Assembly (NCBI GenBank): GCA_913041495.1
Contig: CAJWHT010000023.1
Coordinates: 1-43,598 of the forward strand
Reading direction: 5' to 3'
DNA: 43,598 nucleotides
Origin: an uncultured Desulfobacteraceae bacterium
GTDB taxonomy: Bacteria > Desulfobacterota > Desulfobacteria > Desulfobacterales > Desulfobacteraceae
This document shows positions 23,977 through 33,054 of the stretch, piece by piece. How positions within the stretch are numbered: the first letter of the stretch is position 1; each line of letters opens with the position of its first letter. The notes beneath the pieces are model-generated. The model had not been told where the DNA came from and did no database searches. It saw only the letters and a program-made list of their open reading frames with translations. The position numbers were made by a program, and so were the translations under genes.

Positions 23977-26900
23977 CCTCGGTCCTTTTTTTCAGCCGCC
24001 TTAAGATTGCCGTAGGCCATGGCCGTTCCCACAAGGTTCACCGCCACCGGCATCAGGAAATCTGGCCATACCACGGGGTTGCCTGCCGTATCCGGAAGCC
24101 CGGGAACCAGAATCAGGTGTCCCAGGGGGTATTTTTTCAGGTTACCCAGACGGGCATCCCGTGTAAAGCCCTGCTGGGTGATGACGACGGTTCTGGCATA
24201 CCGGCTGCCGAAGGTGGCCAGTTCATCCAGGGCGGAATCAAACTGGGGGGCGCTGGTGGCATCAATGGTCACCAGGCAGTCCTCCCTTCTGTCGTAATGG
24301 GGATTGAGCACCGGCAGGTACCATTGGTCATCCATGAGAAAGGGAAGCACGGCATCGGCACGGCAGGGCATGGAGGATTCGCTTAAAAAATCATCCGCTG
24401 TGGCACCGCCCAGAAAACGCGTCTCCCAGGCCCGGATATCCGCCTCGGTGTACCGGGCCAGCATGGTACCCCGGGGCTCGATCTTCACAAATTTTTCCGG
24501 CACCCTGGGGTCCACCAAGACCAGGTGATGATAGGCGGAAACCCCGAACGGCTCGCATTCCACACCCGCGGGTGCGCGTCCCTCCGCCGCCGTCTGCCAG
24601 GCGGTGCAATTCCCCCTGAACCCTGAAACAAACAATTGCTTTTCATACCCCTGATTTTCCACCACGGCCCGGGAAATCTGGCCGAGCAGCTCACGGCTGC
24701 CCAGCATCTGATCCAGCATAGGCGCCATCAGCCTGAAATGGTTCACCAGCCGTTCCGACCGGTCCGGGTACAGTGTGGCCATGATCCGGCAGAAGAATAG
24801 GGTCAATGCGGCATAGATGTGCTCATGGGGACAGGCGTTTACCCTGCCGGAAAGAAAGCCAGCACCGCAGGATGCGATAAAGGCATCATACCCCCTGTCA
24901 GAATCCCCCGGCCCGATCCACAGCAGGTGATCCCCGGCATTGTCCACAATCACAGACAGCCGGTCCCCGGCAACCGGTTCAGAGGCCACCGTCACCACCA
25001 GGCAGTCCTCCGTACTGGCCCCTTTCAATTTTTCAGGAAATTCCACCTGGAGGGGAATGTCCAGCAGGGGTTCCCACACCCGGATGAAATTCCGGCAGGC
25101 CGCCTCGGCCTGGCGGTCCATGGGAACAAAGATCATCCCCCCGTCTTCGGCCAGATGCTCAAATATCAGCCGGGCAAGCCGGTGGACATCCAGCGGGTTT
25201 CCGGATTCAAACAGTTCGGCATAGGGATCCGGCTGCGTCAGTATCTGCCCGAGACGGACCAGGTCCTGATAATAGGCCGCGGCGGCAGGCGTGTCCGCCT
25301 CCCTGATCCAGACCTTGTCTTCCGAATACTGCGATGCCACAGGCGCCGGCAGGTCCAGGGCCGATTCTGCCGCCTCAAGCTCATCCAGGATATCCGCCGC
25401 AGTTCTGTCCCCGCCCCCTTTTGTTCTGCCCGCAGTGACTGATTTGGCCATATTCCGAGGCATTTCCCCGGCCATCCGCCCATGGGCAAGGCCGTAGTAG
25501 AACCCCAGCAGAAACATAAACGGCAGGTCCACAAAGGGTTGAAAATAATCCGGCAGATCAGGCAGAAAAACCGCCCTGTTAGCCAGGGATTCGATTTCCC
25601 CCTGCTCCCGGTTGAAGGCGCAGGCGGCCACAAAGGGCCGGCCGGCGGCTTTAAGGGCGGTCATGACGCCCATGGCCTCACCGATGCGTTTACGGTTGGT
25701 GGCGTTTACCAGAATGAATTCATCCCCGCCCATGGGTGTATCAATGAACTCTTCCACCTCGGAATAATCCAGGGCATTGCCCATGGATGCCCATGCGTTG
25801 ACCTCCAGGTTCAGCACACCGGTTTTTGCCGCGCCGATATCGTGAAACGCATCCATGATATAATGGCGCCGGGTATTCTGGTAGGCCAGGGCGGAATCAC
25901 GGCAAAAGGCATCCACGGCACCATCAGCCAAAAGGGCCGCCAGTTTGTCCGGAATCTGGCGCATCTCTCCGGTCAGCGCCACTGTGTTACCGGTCCCATT
26001 CTGGTTGCCCCCGGCAAGCCAGATGCAGAACAGATCCAATGTCATCAGCATGCACACCGCACTCTTCAAGGGGGCAACCGTGACCTCTTCGCCGCTGTAC
26101 ACCGGGATCACGCCGGCACTTTTCCGCACCACAAGGGCCAGGTCTGAGAAGGGTTTTTCCGTAATTCCCACCATGAGGACGTTGCGTTTGAGCATCCGCG
26201 CAGCCGCATCAATCATATCCGAGGTGGTGCCGGACCAGGACATCATGACCACCAGGTCCCGGTCCGGATTGATGAAGGTCCTGCCGATTTCAAGGGGGGT
26301 GGCGGCAATGATATTCACACCGGAAAAGAACTGCTCCATGGTCTTTTCCACAATTTCGGCCAGGGTGTAGGTAAACCCGGTTCCCACCAGAATGATCCGG
26401 TTCAACTCTGCCAGATTGCCGCCGAACCGCCGTTCGATCATCCGGCGGCGGATGGCGAAGGACGGAAGGCCGTCCCGGGTATCCACCACCCTGTCCAGGG
26501 TATCCCGGAGAAGCCCCGGGATTTCCCGCAGGTGTTCCTCGTAAAAGGTGAGGCCGAAATCCTTGTGAAAAGCCAGGGGGGTCAGTAGGGTCTGTTCCGG
26601 CCGGATATCACTGCGGCGTTTCCCGGAAAAATCCCGGATGCTCAACTCCCGCATCACATCGGTCTCCACCGCTTTGGTCCGGATCGTTGCAAAAAGCCGG
26701 GGACCGTCCAGGGCGTAGACGTCCACACGGAATGGGGCCAGCAGTTTCATCTTCTCCCGGCGGAACCAGTCATCCCCGGTTTGCGGGGAATCCCCATCAT
26801 CAGCCTCAATATCAAAAAAATCCGGTTCCACGATCACCGATTTTTTAGAATAGGTCTGCATCAGTTTGCGCAGTTTTCGTGCCGTAGACTGAATAAGGGA

Positions 26901-28532
26901 CTGGGAGAAAAGTCCCAGGGCGGCGTTGATGTCCGAAACCACCATAAAGTCGTCCGTGTCCAACCGCTTGACGATATACACCGGCCGTTTGTGGGCGGCC
27001 AGGAAAAGCCGGTCCGGAGAAATACGGCTGATACCGGATACCGCAAACTGACCGCCGTCCGGAATCATGGCCTCCATTGCCCGGATAAAGGCCATTTCAT
27101 CCAGCTCGTGGATACTCCTGCCGGTGAGGTTTTTAAATACGGTATAATCGATGGACTGGCTGGAGATGGACAATTCCTCCAACCCCAGGCGGTGCTGCTC
27201 CTCAATGGCAAGATACCGCCGGCTTTCCCAGTATGCCGTATCAAAGTAAAGTCCCCAGAGCATGGCGAACAACTCTGTGGAATTATCCGTGCGCAGCCGA
27301 TACCCCGCCACCTGGGTCAGGTATTCCGTGATCCGGCTCTCCACCCCGGAATCGAACTGCCCGTTGAGCACCACGGACCGCTTCTGGTTCCGGTCCGTAA
27401 AAGGGTGGGCGTTGCGAACCGAAATGGCGGACTGAATGGCCCAGCGGCCCTGGCCGATAACCGGCTGGCTCATGAAGCGGAGCAGCGACGGATGGGTGGG
27501 ACCGGGGACATGTCCCCTGGGTTGAAATCCGTTGGTCTCACCGGCCTGTTTCATATACACCCCGGTCTGAAAACAGGCCATGACCGATGCGGCGGCAATG
27601 CCGTAAACGTTGGCGGCCTTTTCCGCAGCGAACAGCGTCTGCCACTTTGGCGGCCGGGCCGTGTTCCGTATCTCCCAGAAACTGTGGAAAATCTGTTGGA
27701 TGCGGTCTGCGGTGTCCCGGGTATGGGAGGCCAGCATACAGGATTCCAGGTAACGGAAAAGTACGGTGACCCCGTCTGTGGTGAAGTCCGGGGGAAGGAT
27801 CACCCGCACCCGGCGCAGAATCCTCCAGGCGTATTTGCGGGCGTAAGGATGTTTCTGTCCGGAGGTTTGGTGAATCCGCCGGGGCCGGTTTCCGGCCTCG
27901 TCATAGGCAAAGCGGTTGAAAATCTGCCGGAACTCCTGGACCAGGTCCGCCAGCGGCAGATTTTGCTCCCGGGTGTCGGGAAGCACGGCTGCCTCGGCTT
28001 CATATCCTTTGAGTATCAGCTTTTCCACCACGGACAAAGGCAGGTCGAAATCTTCCACCATCCGGTGAATGGCCGATTTCAATGCCTTTGGCGAATCAAT
28101 GGAGAAGGTCTCCTGAATCCGTGGATTTCCAGGGGATCCGGGCTGAAGCTCCCGGATGTTTACCGTATCCGTCAGGACGGACCAGCTCGGGTAATCCGGG
28201 TTTTCCGGTACCGCAAATCCTTCAAAGGCCAGCAAGGCAGCCTGGCGGTCTGCAACAAATGCCCCGTGATCATCTGTCCCGTCTGCTGTAAAACGCGTCA
28301 GGGCGGATGCCGCCCTGATTTCCGTTTCATCAAACACCGGCTCCACCAGCAACCGGTCGATGAGATTTTCCACCGATCCCAGTTCCCGCCGGATTCTTAA
28401 GGGCTCCAGGTCATTGCCCAGCAACCCGATACCGGTGCTGTCCGGCGCCCGGTAAATGATGGCCCACATCCCCGTCAAAATCCGGGTCAGACGGTTTTCC
28501 GCATCTCCATAGTATACAACGATCCCGCACAT
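23964..28532 (-). CDS. Giant glutamine amidotransferase class II / SIS-domain protein (GlmS-like architecture)
   Basis: The protein has 1522 residues, against ~610 for GlmS. It starts MCGIVVYYG, giving the Ntn nucleophile Cys after Met removal. The other glutaminase motifs appear only at ~355-425 (GRWAIQ, NAHPF near 374, VVLNGQF near 388, TDNSTELF near 417), so ~300 residues are inserted in the GATase fold. SIS1 is at ~705-850 (VGTGFTYTLAE; MSWSGTT near 764) and SIS2 at ~890-1035, ending PRNMAKSVT, the GlmS C-terminal signature. Residues ~1060-1522 look like a further degenerate SIS pair. GlmS-type enzymes transfer glutamine ammonia to a sugar phosphate; the substrate here is unknown. It is the last gene of a five-gene operon (40 bases after the PrpD gene). 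GGGAG precedes the ATG. Confidence 0.88.
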   Translation of the reverse strand: MCGIVVYYGDAENRLTRILTGMWAIIYRAPDSTGIGLLGNDLEPLRIRRELGSVENLIDRLLVEPVFDETEIRAASALTRFTADGTDDHGAFVADRQAALLAFEGFAVPENPDYPSWSVLTDTVNIRELQPGSPGNPRIQETFSIDSPKALKSAIHRMVEDFDLPLSVVEKLILKGYEAEAAVLPDTREQNLPLADLVQEFRQIFNRFAYDEAGNRPRRIHQTSGQKHPYARKYAWRILRRVRVILPPDFTTDGVTVLFRYLESCMLASHTRDTADRIQQIFHSFWEIRNTARPPKWQTLFAAEKAANVYGIAAASVMACFQTGVYMKQAGETNGFQPRGHVPGPTHPSLLRFMSQPVIGQGRWAIQSAISVRNAHPFTDRNQKRSVVLNGQFDSGVESRITEYLTQVAGYRLRTDNSTELFAMLWGLYFDTAYWESRRYLAIEEQHRLGLEELSISSQSIDYTVFKNLTGRSIHELDEMAFIRAMEAMIPDGGQFAVSGISRISPDRLFLAAHKRPVYIVKRLDTDDFMVVSDINAALGLFSQSLIQSTARKLRKLMQTYSKKSVIVEPDFFDIEADDGDSPQTGDDWFRREKMKLLAPFRVDVYALDGPRLFATIRTKAVETDVMRELSIRDFSGKRRSDIRPEQTLLTPLAFHKDFGLTFYEEHLREIPGLLRDTLDRVVDTRDGLPSFAIRRRMIERRFGGNLAELNRIILVGTGFTYTLAEIVEKTMEQFFSGVNIIAATPLEIGRTFINPDRDLVVMMSWSGTTSDMIDAAARMLKRNVLMVGITEKPFSDLALVVRKSAGVIPVYSGEEVTVAPLKSAVCMLMTLDLFCIWLAGGNQNGTGNTVALTGEMRQIPDKLAALLADGAVDAFCRDSALAYQNTRRHYIMDAFHDIGAAKTGVLNLEVNAWASMGNALDYSEVEEFIDTPMGGDEFILVNATNRKRIGEAMGVMTALKAAGRPFVAACAFNREQGEIESLANRAVFLPDLPDYFQPFVDLPFMFLLGFYYGLAHGRMAGEMPRNMAKSVTAGRTKGGGDRTAADILDELEAAESALDLPAPVASQYSEDKVWIREADTPAAAAYYQDLVRLGQILTQPDPYAELFESGNPLDVHRLARLIFEHLAEDGGMIFVPMDRQAEAACRNFIRVWEPLLDIPLQVEFPEKLKGASTEDCLVVTVASEPVAGDRLSVIVDNAGDHLLWIGPGDSDRGYDAFIASCGAGFLSGRVNACPHEHIYAALTLFFCRIMATLYPDRSERLVNHFRLMAPMLDQMLGSRELLGQISRAVVENQGYEKQLFVSGFRGNCTAWQTAAEGRAPAGVECEPFGVSAYHHLVLVDPRVPEKFVKIEPRGTMLARYTEADIRAWETRFLGGATADDFLSESSMPCRADAVLPFLMDDQWYLPVLNPHYDRREDCLVTIDATSAPQFDSALDELATFGSRYARTVVITQQGFTRDARLGNLKKYPLGHLILVPGLPDTAGNPVVWPDFLMPVAVNLVGTAMAYGNLKAAEKKDRGVQA

Positions 28533-28572
28533 AGACTCACTCCCCGTTTAGCCACCCTTGGTACCGGCCGGT

Positions 28573-29889
28573 TTATTTTATGCATAGGCTGAAAAACCGC
28601 TCCAGGTCTTCGGCCCGGTCGAAATCGAATACGAGGTTCTTCAGGCCTTGGGCCTTCTCCTTTCCCAGAACCGGCCCTGTAAGCCAGAGAAATTTCTCGG
28701 CCAGCTCCCCGTCATCCGGCGGGCAGTCCGCACCCCAGCGGGCGCCCATGATGCCGGAGTTGTGGACATCCCCGCCCCGGGTGGTGATCTCCACCTCAGA
28801 CTCGGCCCGGGCCGGAAAATTCTCCTGGAACCGGGGCTGCGCCACAATGGAGACCTTGTCCATCATCCTCCGGATATCAATGTCCATCAGCCTGGGGGGC
28901 AGGTTCTGCCCCGGCCCCACCTCACCGTCCAGCAGGGCGGCGGCAATGGGAAAGGCGATGTTGTACTGGGCCTCTTCCGTATTTTCCGGATAGGCGGTAC
29001 TCAGTGCGGCGGACTCTTCAAAGGTATAGACCCGTATGGTCTCAATATCTTCGGGGAGAATACCCTTTTCCCGCATCAGTTTCAATACGCCGTCCACCCC
29101 GGGCTGGGCCCAGCGGCAGGCAGAGTAGGGTTTGAAGTAGAGGTTGAGAATCTCCCAGTCCTTGCCCAGAGAGGCCACCCAGCCGTCTTCGGGGGTGTCG
29201 TCAAAAATGGGATTAATACCGGTGAATCCTTTCTGTGCCATGACAACGGACATCACCGCCACCATGCAGCCCCACCCGATGCTGTCCTTTCCCATGCCCG
29301 GCACCTCAATGCATTTCATCATGGGGGCGATGGGGGCATGATACTCGGCTGCCCCCAGGGCATGGCCAAGGGTGCCGGCATCCAGCCCCATAAGCTTTCC
29401 GGCAGCGGCCGCCCCGCTGATGGCCCCCCAGGACCCGGAGGAGTGATAGGTCTCATAGGTGGCGTGTCGGATCAGGCCTGCCCGGGTACCGATTTCATAG
29501 CCCACGGCCAGGGCGGAAAGCATGGCTTTACCGCTGCATCCGGACATCTGGGCCGCGGTCAGTACCGGCGGCAGGACACAGGCGCCGGGATGCCCCATGG
29601 TGGGGCGGTAACCGTCGTCTATGTCCAGGGCATTGCCGGCAAAGCCGTTGGCAAGGGTCGCCCCGGAGGCTGACACCCGGGTGCCGGACACCAGAATCCG
29701 GGCCTGGTCACCCGGGAACTGCTCTGCGGCCATGGCTTCCATCAATCCGCCAACGGGGGTATTGTGCCCGGCAATAAGGGCTCCCAGGGCATCCAGAAGG
29801 CAACGCCGGGTCTGATGCTGTACCCGCTCCGGCAGGTCTTCCCATCTGGTGTTCAGTATAAAATCTATGGCATGCTTGTTATAATTCAC
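28573..29889 (-). CDS. MmgE/PrpD-family protein
   Basis: The protein has 438 residues from a GTG at 29889, chosen because GGAGG lies nine bases upstream; a longer TTG-started frame to 29922 has no ribosome site. MmgE/PrpD features include an N-terminal helical domain with RRCLLDALGALIAGHNTPVGG, the segment NGFAGNALDIDDGYRPTMGHPGACVLP near residue 100, GSWGAISGAAAAGKLMGLD, and the later KPYSACRWAQPGVDGVL. Known members are 2-methylcitrate dehydratase, iminodisuccinate epimerase and cis-aconitate decarboxylase. The group is functionally diverse, so only dehydratase, isomerase or decarboxylase chemistry on a small carboxylic acid can be suggested. It lies between the solute-binding and GATase/SIS genes in one operon. 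Confidence 0.9.
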   Translation of the reverse strand: MNYNKHAIDFILNTRWEDLPERVQHQTRRCLLDALGALIAGHNTPVGGLMEAMAAEQFPGDQARILVSGTRVSASGATLANGFAGNALDIDDGYRPTMGHPGACVLPPVLTAAQMSGCSGKAMLSALAVGYEIGTRAGLIRHATYETYHSSGSWGAISGAAAAGKLMGLDAGTLGHALGAAEYHAPIAPMMKCIEVPGMGKDSIGWGCMVAVMSVVMAQKGFTGINPIFDDTPEDGWVASLGKDWEILNLYFKPYSACRWAQPGVDGVLKLMREKGILPEDIETIRVYTFEESAALSTAYPENTEEAQYNIAFPIAAALLDGEVGPGQNLPPRLMDIDIRRMMDKVSIVAQPRFQENFPARAESEVEITTRGGDVHNSGIMGARWGADCPPDDGELAEKFLWLTGPVLGKEKAQGLKNLVFDFDRAEDLERFFSLCIK

Positions 29890-29937
29890 AGGTGCTGTCC
29901 TCCAACCGTAACCATGTTGCAATGAGCCGGGCCCCAG

Positions 29938-30693
29938 CTATTGAGACAGCCCGTAAGACCTCAGAATATCCGCATATTCACCCGTTGACTTTATTGTCTC
30001 TAACGCAGTGTCAAATGCATGGATCAGCTTTACCGCCTCCCCATCAGTGCGATCGGCAATAAGGTGGAGCTTTGATACGCTCAAGGACTTGCCAAGCACG
30101 CCGATACGGGAAACATGATCAGGAAAATCCTTTTTCAGGGTTGCCCGGCCCACAAGCTCATTCTGGGGGAAAAAGTCAATTCGGCCCGCAATCAGTTTTT
30201 TCCATGCACCCGCAGGATCTGAGTTCATATCTGCATGAATACCGGCCTTTTTGAACTTTTCTTCATAAAAATATCCAAGAAGTCCCCCCATCTTGACATC
30301 TTTGAAGTCTTCCAGAACAGTCCAGTTATCAAGTTTAGGGGTGCCATAGTAAAAGAACCGGGTTTCAGACGTAGCGATGGGCGCCGAGTATACATATTTT
30401 TTCAATCGCTCTTCCGTTTTTGAATACGGAAAGGCAGCCCATGCCTTTCCGGAAACGATGCTGTGCTCACACCGCTTCCAGGGGACAAATTTTATGTCAA
30501 CGTTCATGTGCATCTTCCTGGCTGCTGCAGAGACAATCTCCGAGCACATCCCTTTTCCCTCCATTTGTTCAGAAGTAAAAGGTGCCCACTCCCCTGTCAC
30601 AAGATTCAGTGTGCCGCCGAATGCATTCGACAGAGAAACAAGGGCCAGTATCGCTGAAAAAAAACATATCCGTTTAAAAGATATTTGCTTCAT
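29938..30693 (-). CDS. Family-3 extracellular solute-binding protein, orphan
   Basis: The protein has 251 residues with a signal peptide (about 1-25). The mature part follows the SBP_bac_3 pattern: LNLVTGEWAPFTSEQMEGKGMCSEIV, FVPWKRCEHSIVSGKAWAAFPY, and the C-terminal helix ETIKSTGEYADILRSYG. It would bind a small solute in the periplasm, but no ABC permease or ATPase gene is nearby. It might serve a distant transporter or act as a sensor. The ATG at 30693 has AAAGGAAA upstream; the longer frame to 30720 is less likely. Base composition is visibly more AT-rich than the rest of the operon, hinting at separate acquisition. Confidence 0.88.
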   Translation of the reverse strand: MKQISFKRICFFSAILALVSLSNAFGGTLNLVTGEWAPFTSEQMEGKGMCSEIVSAAARKMHMNVDIKFVPWKRCEHSIVSGKAWAAFPYSKTEERLKKYVYSAPIATSETRFFYYGTPKLDNWTVLEDFKDVKMGGLLGYFYEEKFKKAGIHADMNSDPAGAWKKLIAGRIDFFPQNELVGRATLKKDFPDHVSRIGVLGKSLSVSKLHLIADRTDGEAVKLIHAFDTALETIKSTGEYADILRSYGLSQ

Positions 30694-30731
30694 CTCTGTT
30701 TCCTTTGGGAGTATTCCCATAAACGATTGGT

Positions 30732-31364
30732 TTAACTGATAAGTGATTTGGCCTGCTTGGCCGCGGAACCCGCATCCGGTGCAAAAGCATCGGCGCCGAT
30801 CTCTTCGGCGAATCCCTGGGTAACCGGCGCCCCGCCCACCATAATTTTGACCTTGTCCCGAAGCCCGCTTTCCACGATTGCATCCACGGTTTGTTTCATC
30901 ATGGGCATGGTGGTGGTGAGCAGGGCGGACAGGCAGAGAATGTTGGCATCTTGTTCCTTGACGGCCGCCACAAATGCTTCGGGGGTGATATCCACCCCCA
31001 GGTTGTGAACGGCGAGGCCGGCACTTTCCATCATCATGGCTACCAGGTTTTTTCCGATGTCGTGGAGGTCGCCCTGGACCGTGCCGATCACCACCCGGCC
31101 CCTGTCGGAACCGCCCTCATCCCCCAGCAGGGGTTTGAGGATATCCACCCCGGTGGACATGGACTGGGCGGCCATGAGCACCTCGGGGATGAACATCTCC
31201 CCGTTTTCCATGCGCTCCCCGACAATGTCCATGGCGGCGATGAGGCCTTGGTTAAGAATATCGGCCGGGGCAGCGCCCGCGTCCAGGGCCCGGGAGATCA
31301 AACCGGGCAAACGGCTGTCGTCCAGGCCCACGAGGCACTCCCGAATCTCGCTGAAGTCTGTCAT
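30732..31364 (-). CDS. Corrinoid protein (MttC/MtbC-like) for methyl transfer
   Basis: The protein has 210 residues, the standard length of methyltransferase corrinoid proteins. The N-terminal helical cap (about 1-85) includes the segment LNQGLIAAMDIVGERMENGEMFIPEVLMAAQSM, given here in parts: AMDIVGERMENGEMFIPEV and MAAQSM. The Rossmann B12-binding domain has the DxHxxG motif DLHDIGKN (histidine near residue 102), LGVDITPEAFV, and SALLTTTMPMM. The histidine is the lower cobalt ligand. The protein accepts a methyl group from an MttB-type enzyme and passes it on to tetrahydrofolate or another carrier. It follows the MttB-family gene by 11 bases. No activating ATPase (RamA-like) gene is in the window. 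Confidence 0.94.
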   Translation of the reverse strand: MTDFSEIRECLVGLDDSRLPGLISRALDAGAAPADILNQGLIAAMDIVGERMENGEMFIPEVLMAAQSMSTGVDILKPLLGDEGGSDRGRVVIGTVQGDLHDIGKNLVAMMMESAGLAVHNLGVDITPEAFVAAVKEQDANILCLSALLTTTMPMMKQTVDAIVESGLRDKVKIMVGGAPVTQGFAEEIGADAFAPDAGSAAKQAKSLIS

Positions 31365-31375
31365 CTGCGGTCTCC

Positions 31376-32830
31376 TTATGCAGGCAGGATGATATTGAAG
31401 CGGTCCCGGATGGCCTGGTCCACCTCTTCGGTAATGTAGGATTTTTGGTTGGCCAAAAGTTTTTTAGCGATGTTCAGGGCCCGCTGACGGGCATCCAGGG
31501 AACCTTCGGCTTCCCACCGGTCACGGCTCTTTCTGTCCGTCACCCCGTTGGAATTGTAATATTCGCTGCGGATATGGGACATGGTGTGGGGGGCGGTCAT
31601 AAAGTTGCCGCCGGGGCCGACGGAATCGATGACTTCCAGGGCCAGATGTTCTTCGTCCACCTCGATGCCTTTGAGGACCTTGCAGGCATTTCCGATTATT
31701 TCATCGTCAATGACAAACTGCTCGTGGGCCACGGCCAGCATGGATTCCAGCATACCGGCGGCATGATGGATATAGTTGGAACCGCCCATGGCGTTGAGCA
31801 CGGCGGTAAACGCCTTTTCGTAACCGGCCTGGGCATCGGGCAGTTTGGCGTCGGAGAGGCATGAGGAGTTGTAGTTAGGTACTTTTATATATTCGGAAAG
31901 CTGGTGAATGGCCGCATTCATCATACCGCACTCCACGGCACCGCCGCAATAACCCATGGTGGCCAGGTTTGCCATGCCCGGGATACCGCCGTACAGCAGG
32001 GGGGCACCGGGGTTGGTGAGCTGGCATATAGTGACGCCGGCCAGTTCTTCGGCGTGGAGCTGGGCCAGGGTGCCGGCCATGGTCAACGGCGAGGTGGAAC
32101 CCGCCATAGGCGCGGAGGACAGGGCCACCGGAATCCGGTTACGGATGGCCTCCTGCATGATCAGGGTGGACTGGGTGCACAGTTTCAGGGGGCTGATGGC
32201 AAAGGAGGTGATCACGGAGATAAAGGGGCGTTCCTGAAGCTTTTCCTTGGAACCGGCGATCATGGAAGCCATCTCGATGACCTTGTGAAGGCCGGCCTCG
32301 TCGTTCACGCCGGACATCACATGCTTGCCCGACCCTCTCAGGCAGGTATAGAACATATTGATGTCGTAGTCTTTCTCGTCAATATCCGTGGGGATACAGG
32401 GACGGACCAGGAAATGGATGTTGTCCAGCTGATCCACCAGGCGGGATACGTCATGGAGGTCCTGGAGCGTGGTGGCACGGACCTCGCCGGTGTCCGGATC
32501 AAGGATCTTTATGGTGCCGCCGCCGGTGCCCATGTGCACCCGGTTTTCAGTAAGGTTGAGATCGTTCTTGGGATCACGGCCGCAGAGGACGACCTGCTCC
32601 GGTGCTTTGGCAACGGAAGCCTCGATCAGGTCCCTGGGAATGCAGATCCGTTTTTCATCCCGGTTGACCCGGGCACCGGCAGCCTCCAGCATATTTGCCG
32701 TGGCTTCCAGCCCGGTTTCATAGGTAATCCCTGTGGTCTCAAGTATCTGCAGTGCCGCACCGTGGATGGTTTTCACCTGGTCCTGGGTGAGGGGCTGGTA
32801 TTGTCCGCCCTGTAACCCCATTAAGTTCAT
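31376..32830 (-). CDS. MttB-family corrinoid methyltransferase, non-pyrrolysine
   Basis: The protein has 484 residues. Motifs of the trimethylamine methyltransferase family include VKTIHGAALQILETTGI, HMGTGGGTIKILDPDTGEVR, ALSSAPMAGSTSPLTMAGT and the late SDAKLPDAQAGYEKAF near residue 330, shared with the paralogue at 22534-23952. No in-frame amber codon is present, so it is not a pyrrolysine enzyme. With the adjacent corrinoid protein it should demethylate an N-methylated compound, most likely a quaternary amine; which one cannot be read from sequence. It is the first gene of the operon 32830 to 23964, with AAGGAG upstream. Confidence 0.93.
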   Translation of the reverse strand: MNLMGLQGGQYQPLTQDQVKTIHGAALQILETTGITYETGLEATANMLEAAGARVNRDEKRICIPRDLIEASVAKAPEQVVLCGRDPKNDLNLTENRVHMGTGGGTIKILDPDTGEVRATTLQDLHDVSRLVDQLDNIHFLVRPCIPTDIDEKDYDINMFYTCLRGSGKHVMSGVNDEAGLHKVIEMASMIAGSKEKLQERPFISVITSFAISPLKLCTQSTLIMQEAIRNRIPVALSSAPMAGSTSPLTMAGTLAQLHAEELAGVTICQLTNPGAPLLYGGIPGMANLATMGYCGGAVECGMMNAAIHQLSEYIKVPNYNSSCLSDAKLPDAQAGYEKAFTAVLNAMGGSNYIHHAAGMLESMLAVAHEQFVIDDEIIGNACKVLKGIEVDEEHLALEVIDSVGPGGNFMTAPHTMSHIRSEYYNSNGVTDRKSRDRWEAEGSLDARQRALNIAKKLLANQKSYITEEVDQAIRDRFNIILPA

Positions 32831-33054
32831 GACGATCTCCTTATATTTTAATTAAAAACCTGTTATTCGATCTGGAATTCTAAATGGCACGGCATGAAAC
32901 GCATGTCAAGCAAAATGTAACAAAACTTATCAAATTATTCAAAACGAAAGGTTTTGGCGCGAAATGGTGTTGAGTTTTGTTTCAAAAACCGAGTGGTATA
33001 TCCATAGCCATATATGGTAAAGTATAGATAAAAACGTCGAATTAAGGAAGCGTT
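32831..33054. promoter_or_regulatory. Divergent promoter region between the MttB operon and the amidohydrolase gene
   Basis: This AT-rich gap holds a minus-strand TTGACA (plus 32904-32909) with only a weak -10 (ATTTAG-like) 17-18 bases further. Overlapping it are repeats of GCATG (GGCATGAAACGCATG, 32891-32905). A CCATATATGG palindrome (33008-33017) lies about 40 bases before the amidohydrolase ATG and could be an operator for the plus-strand gene. Both genes have good Shine-Dalgarno sequences. Confidence 0.4.

Noticed and set aside
26781-28400. A 539-codon open frame on the plus strand
   Set aside because: It lies wholly inside the GATase/SIS gene on the opposite strand; its translation is low-complexity and Gly/His/Arg-rich with no family motifs, as expected for an antisense shadow in GC-rich DNA.
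28648-29673. Long plus-strand open frame opposite the MmgE/PrpD gene
   Set aside because: Antisense shadow; Gly/His-rich with no recognisable domain, while the minus-strand frame has clear family motifs.
31904-32815. 303-codon plus-strand frame opposite the MttB-family gene
   Set aside because: Antisense shadow of a well-supported gene; Gly/His-rich composition.
22534-32830. Pyrrolysine-containing MttB
   Set aside because: Both MttB-family frames are complete without any in-frame TAG.
32831-33054. Cobalamin riboswitch before the corrinoid operon
   Set aside because: No B12-box-like sequence or long GC-rich fold is visible in this AT-rich gap.
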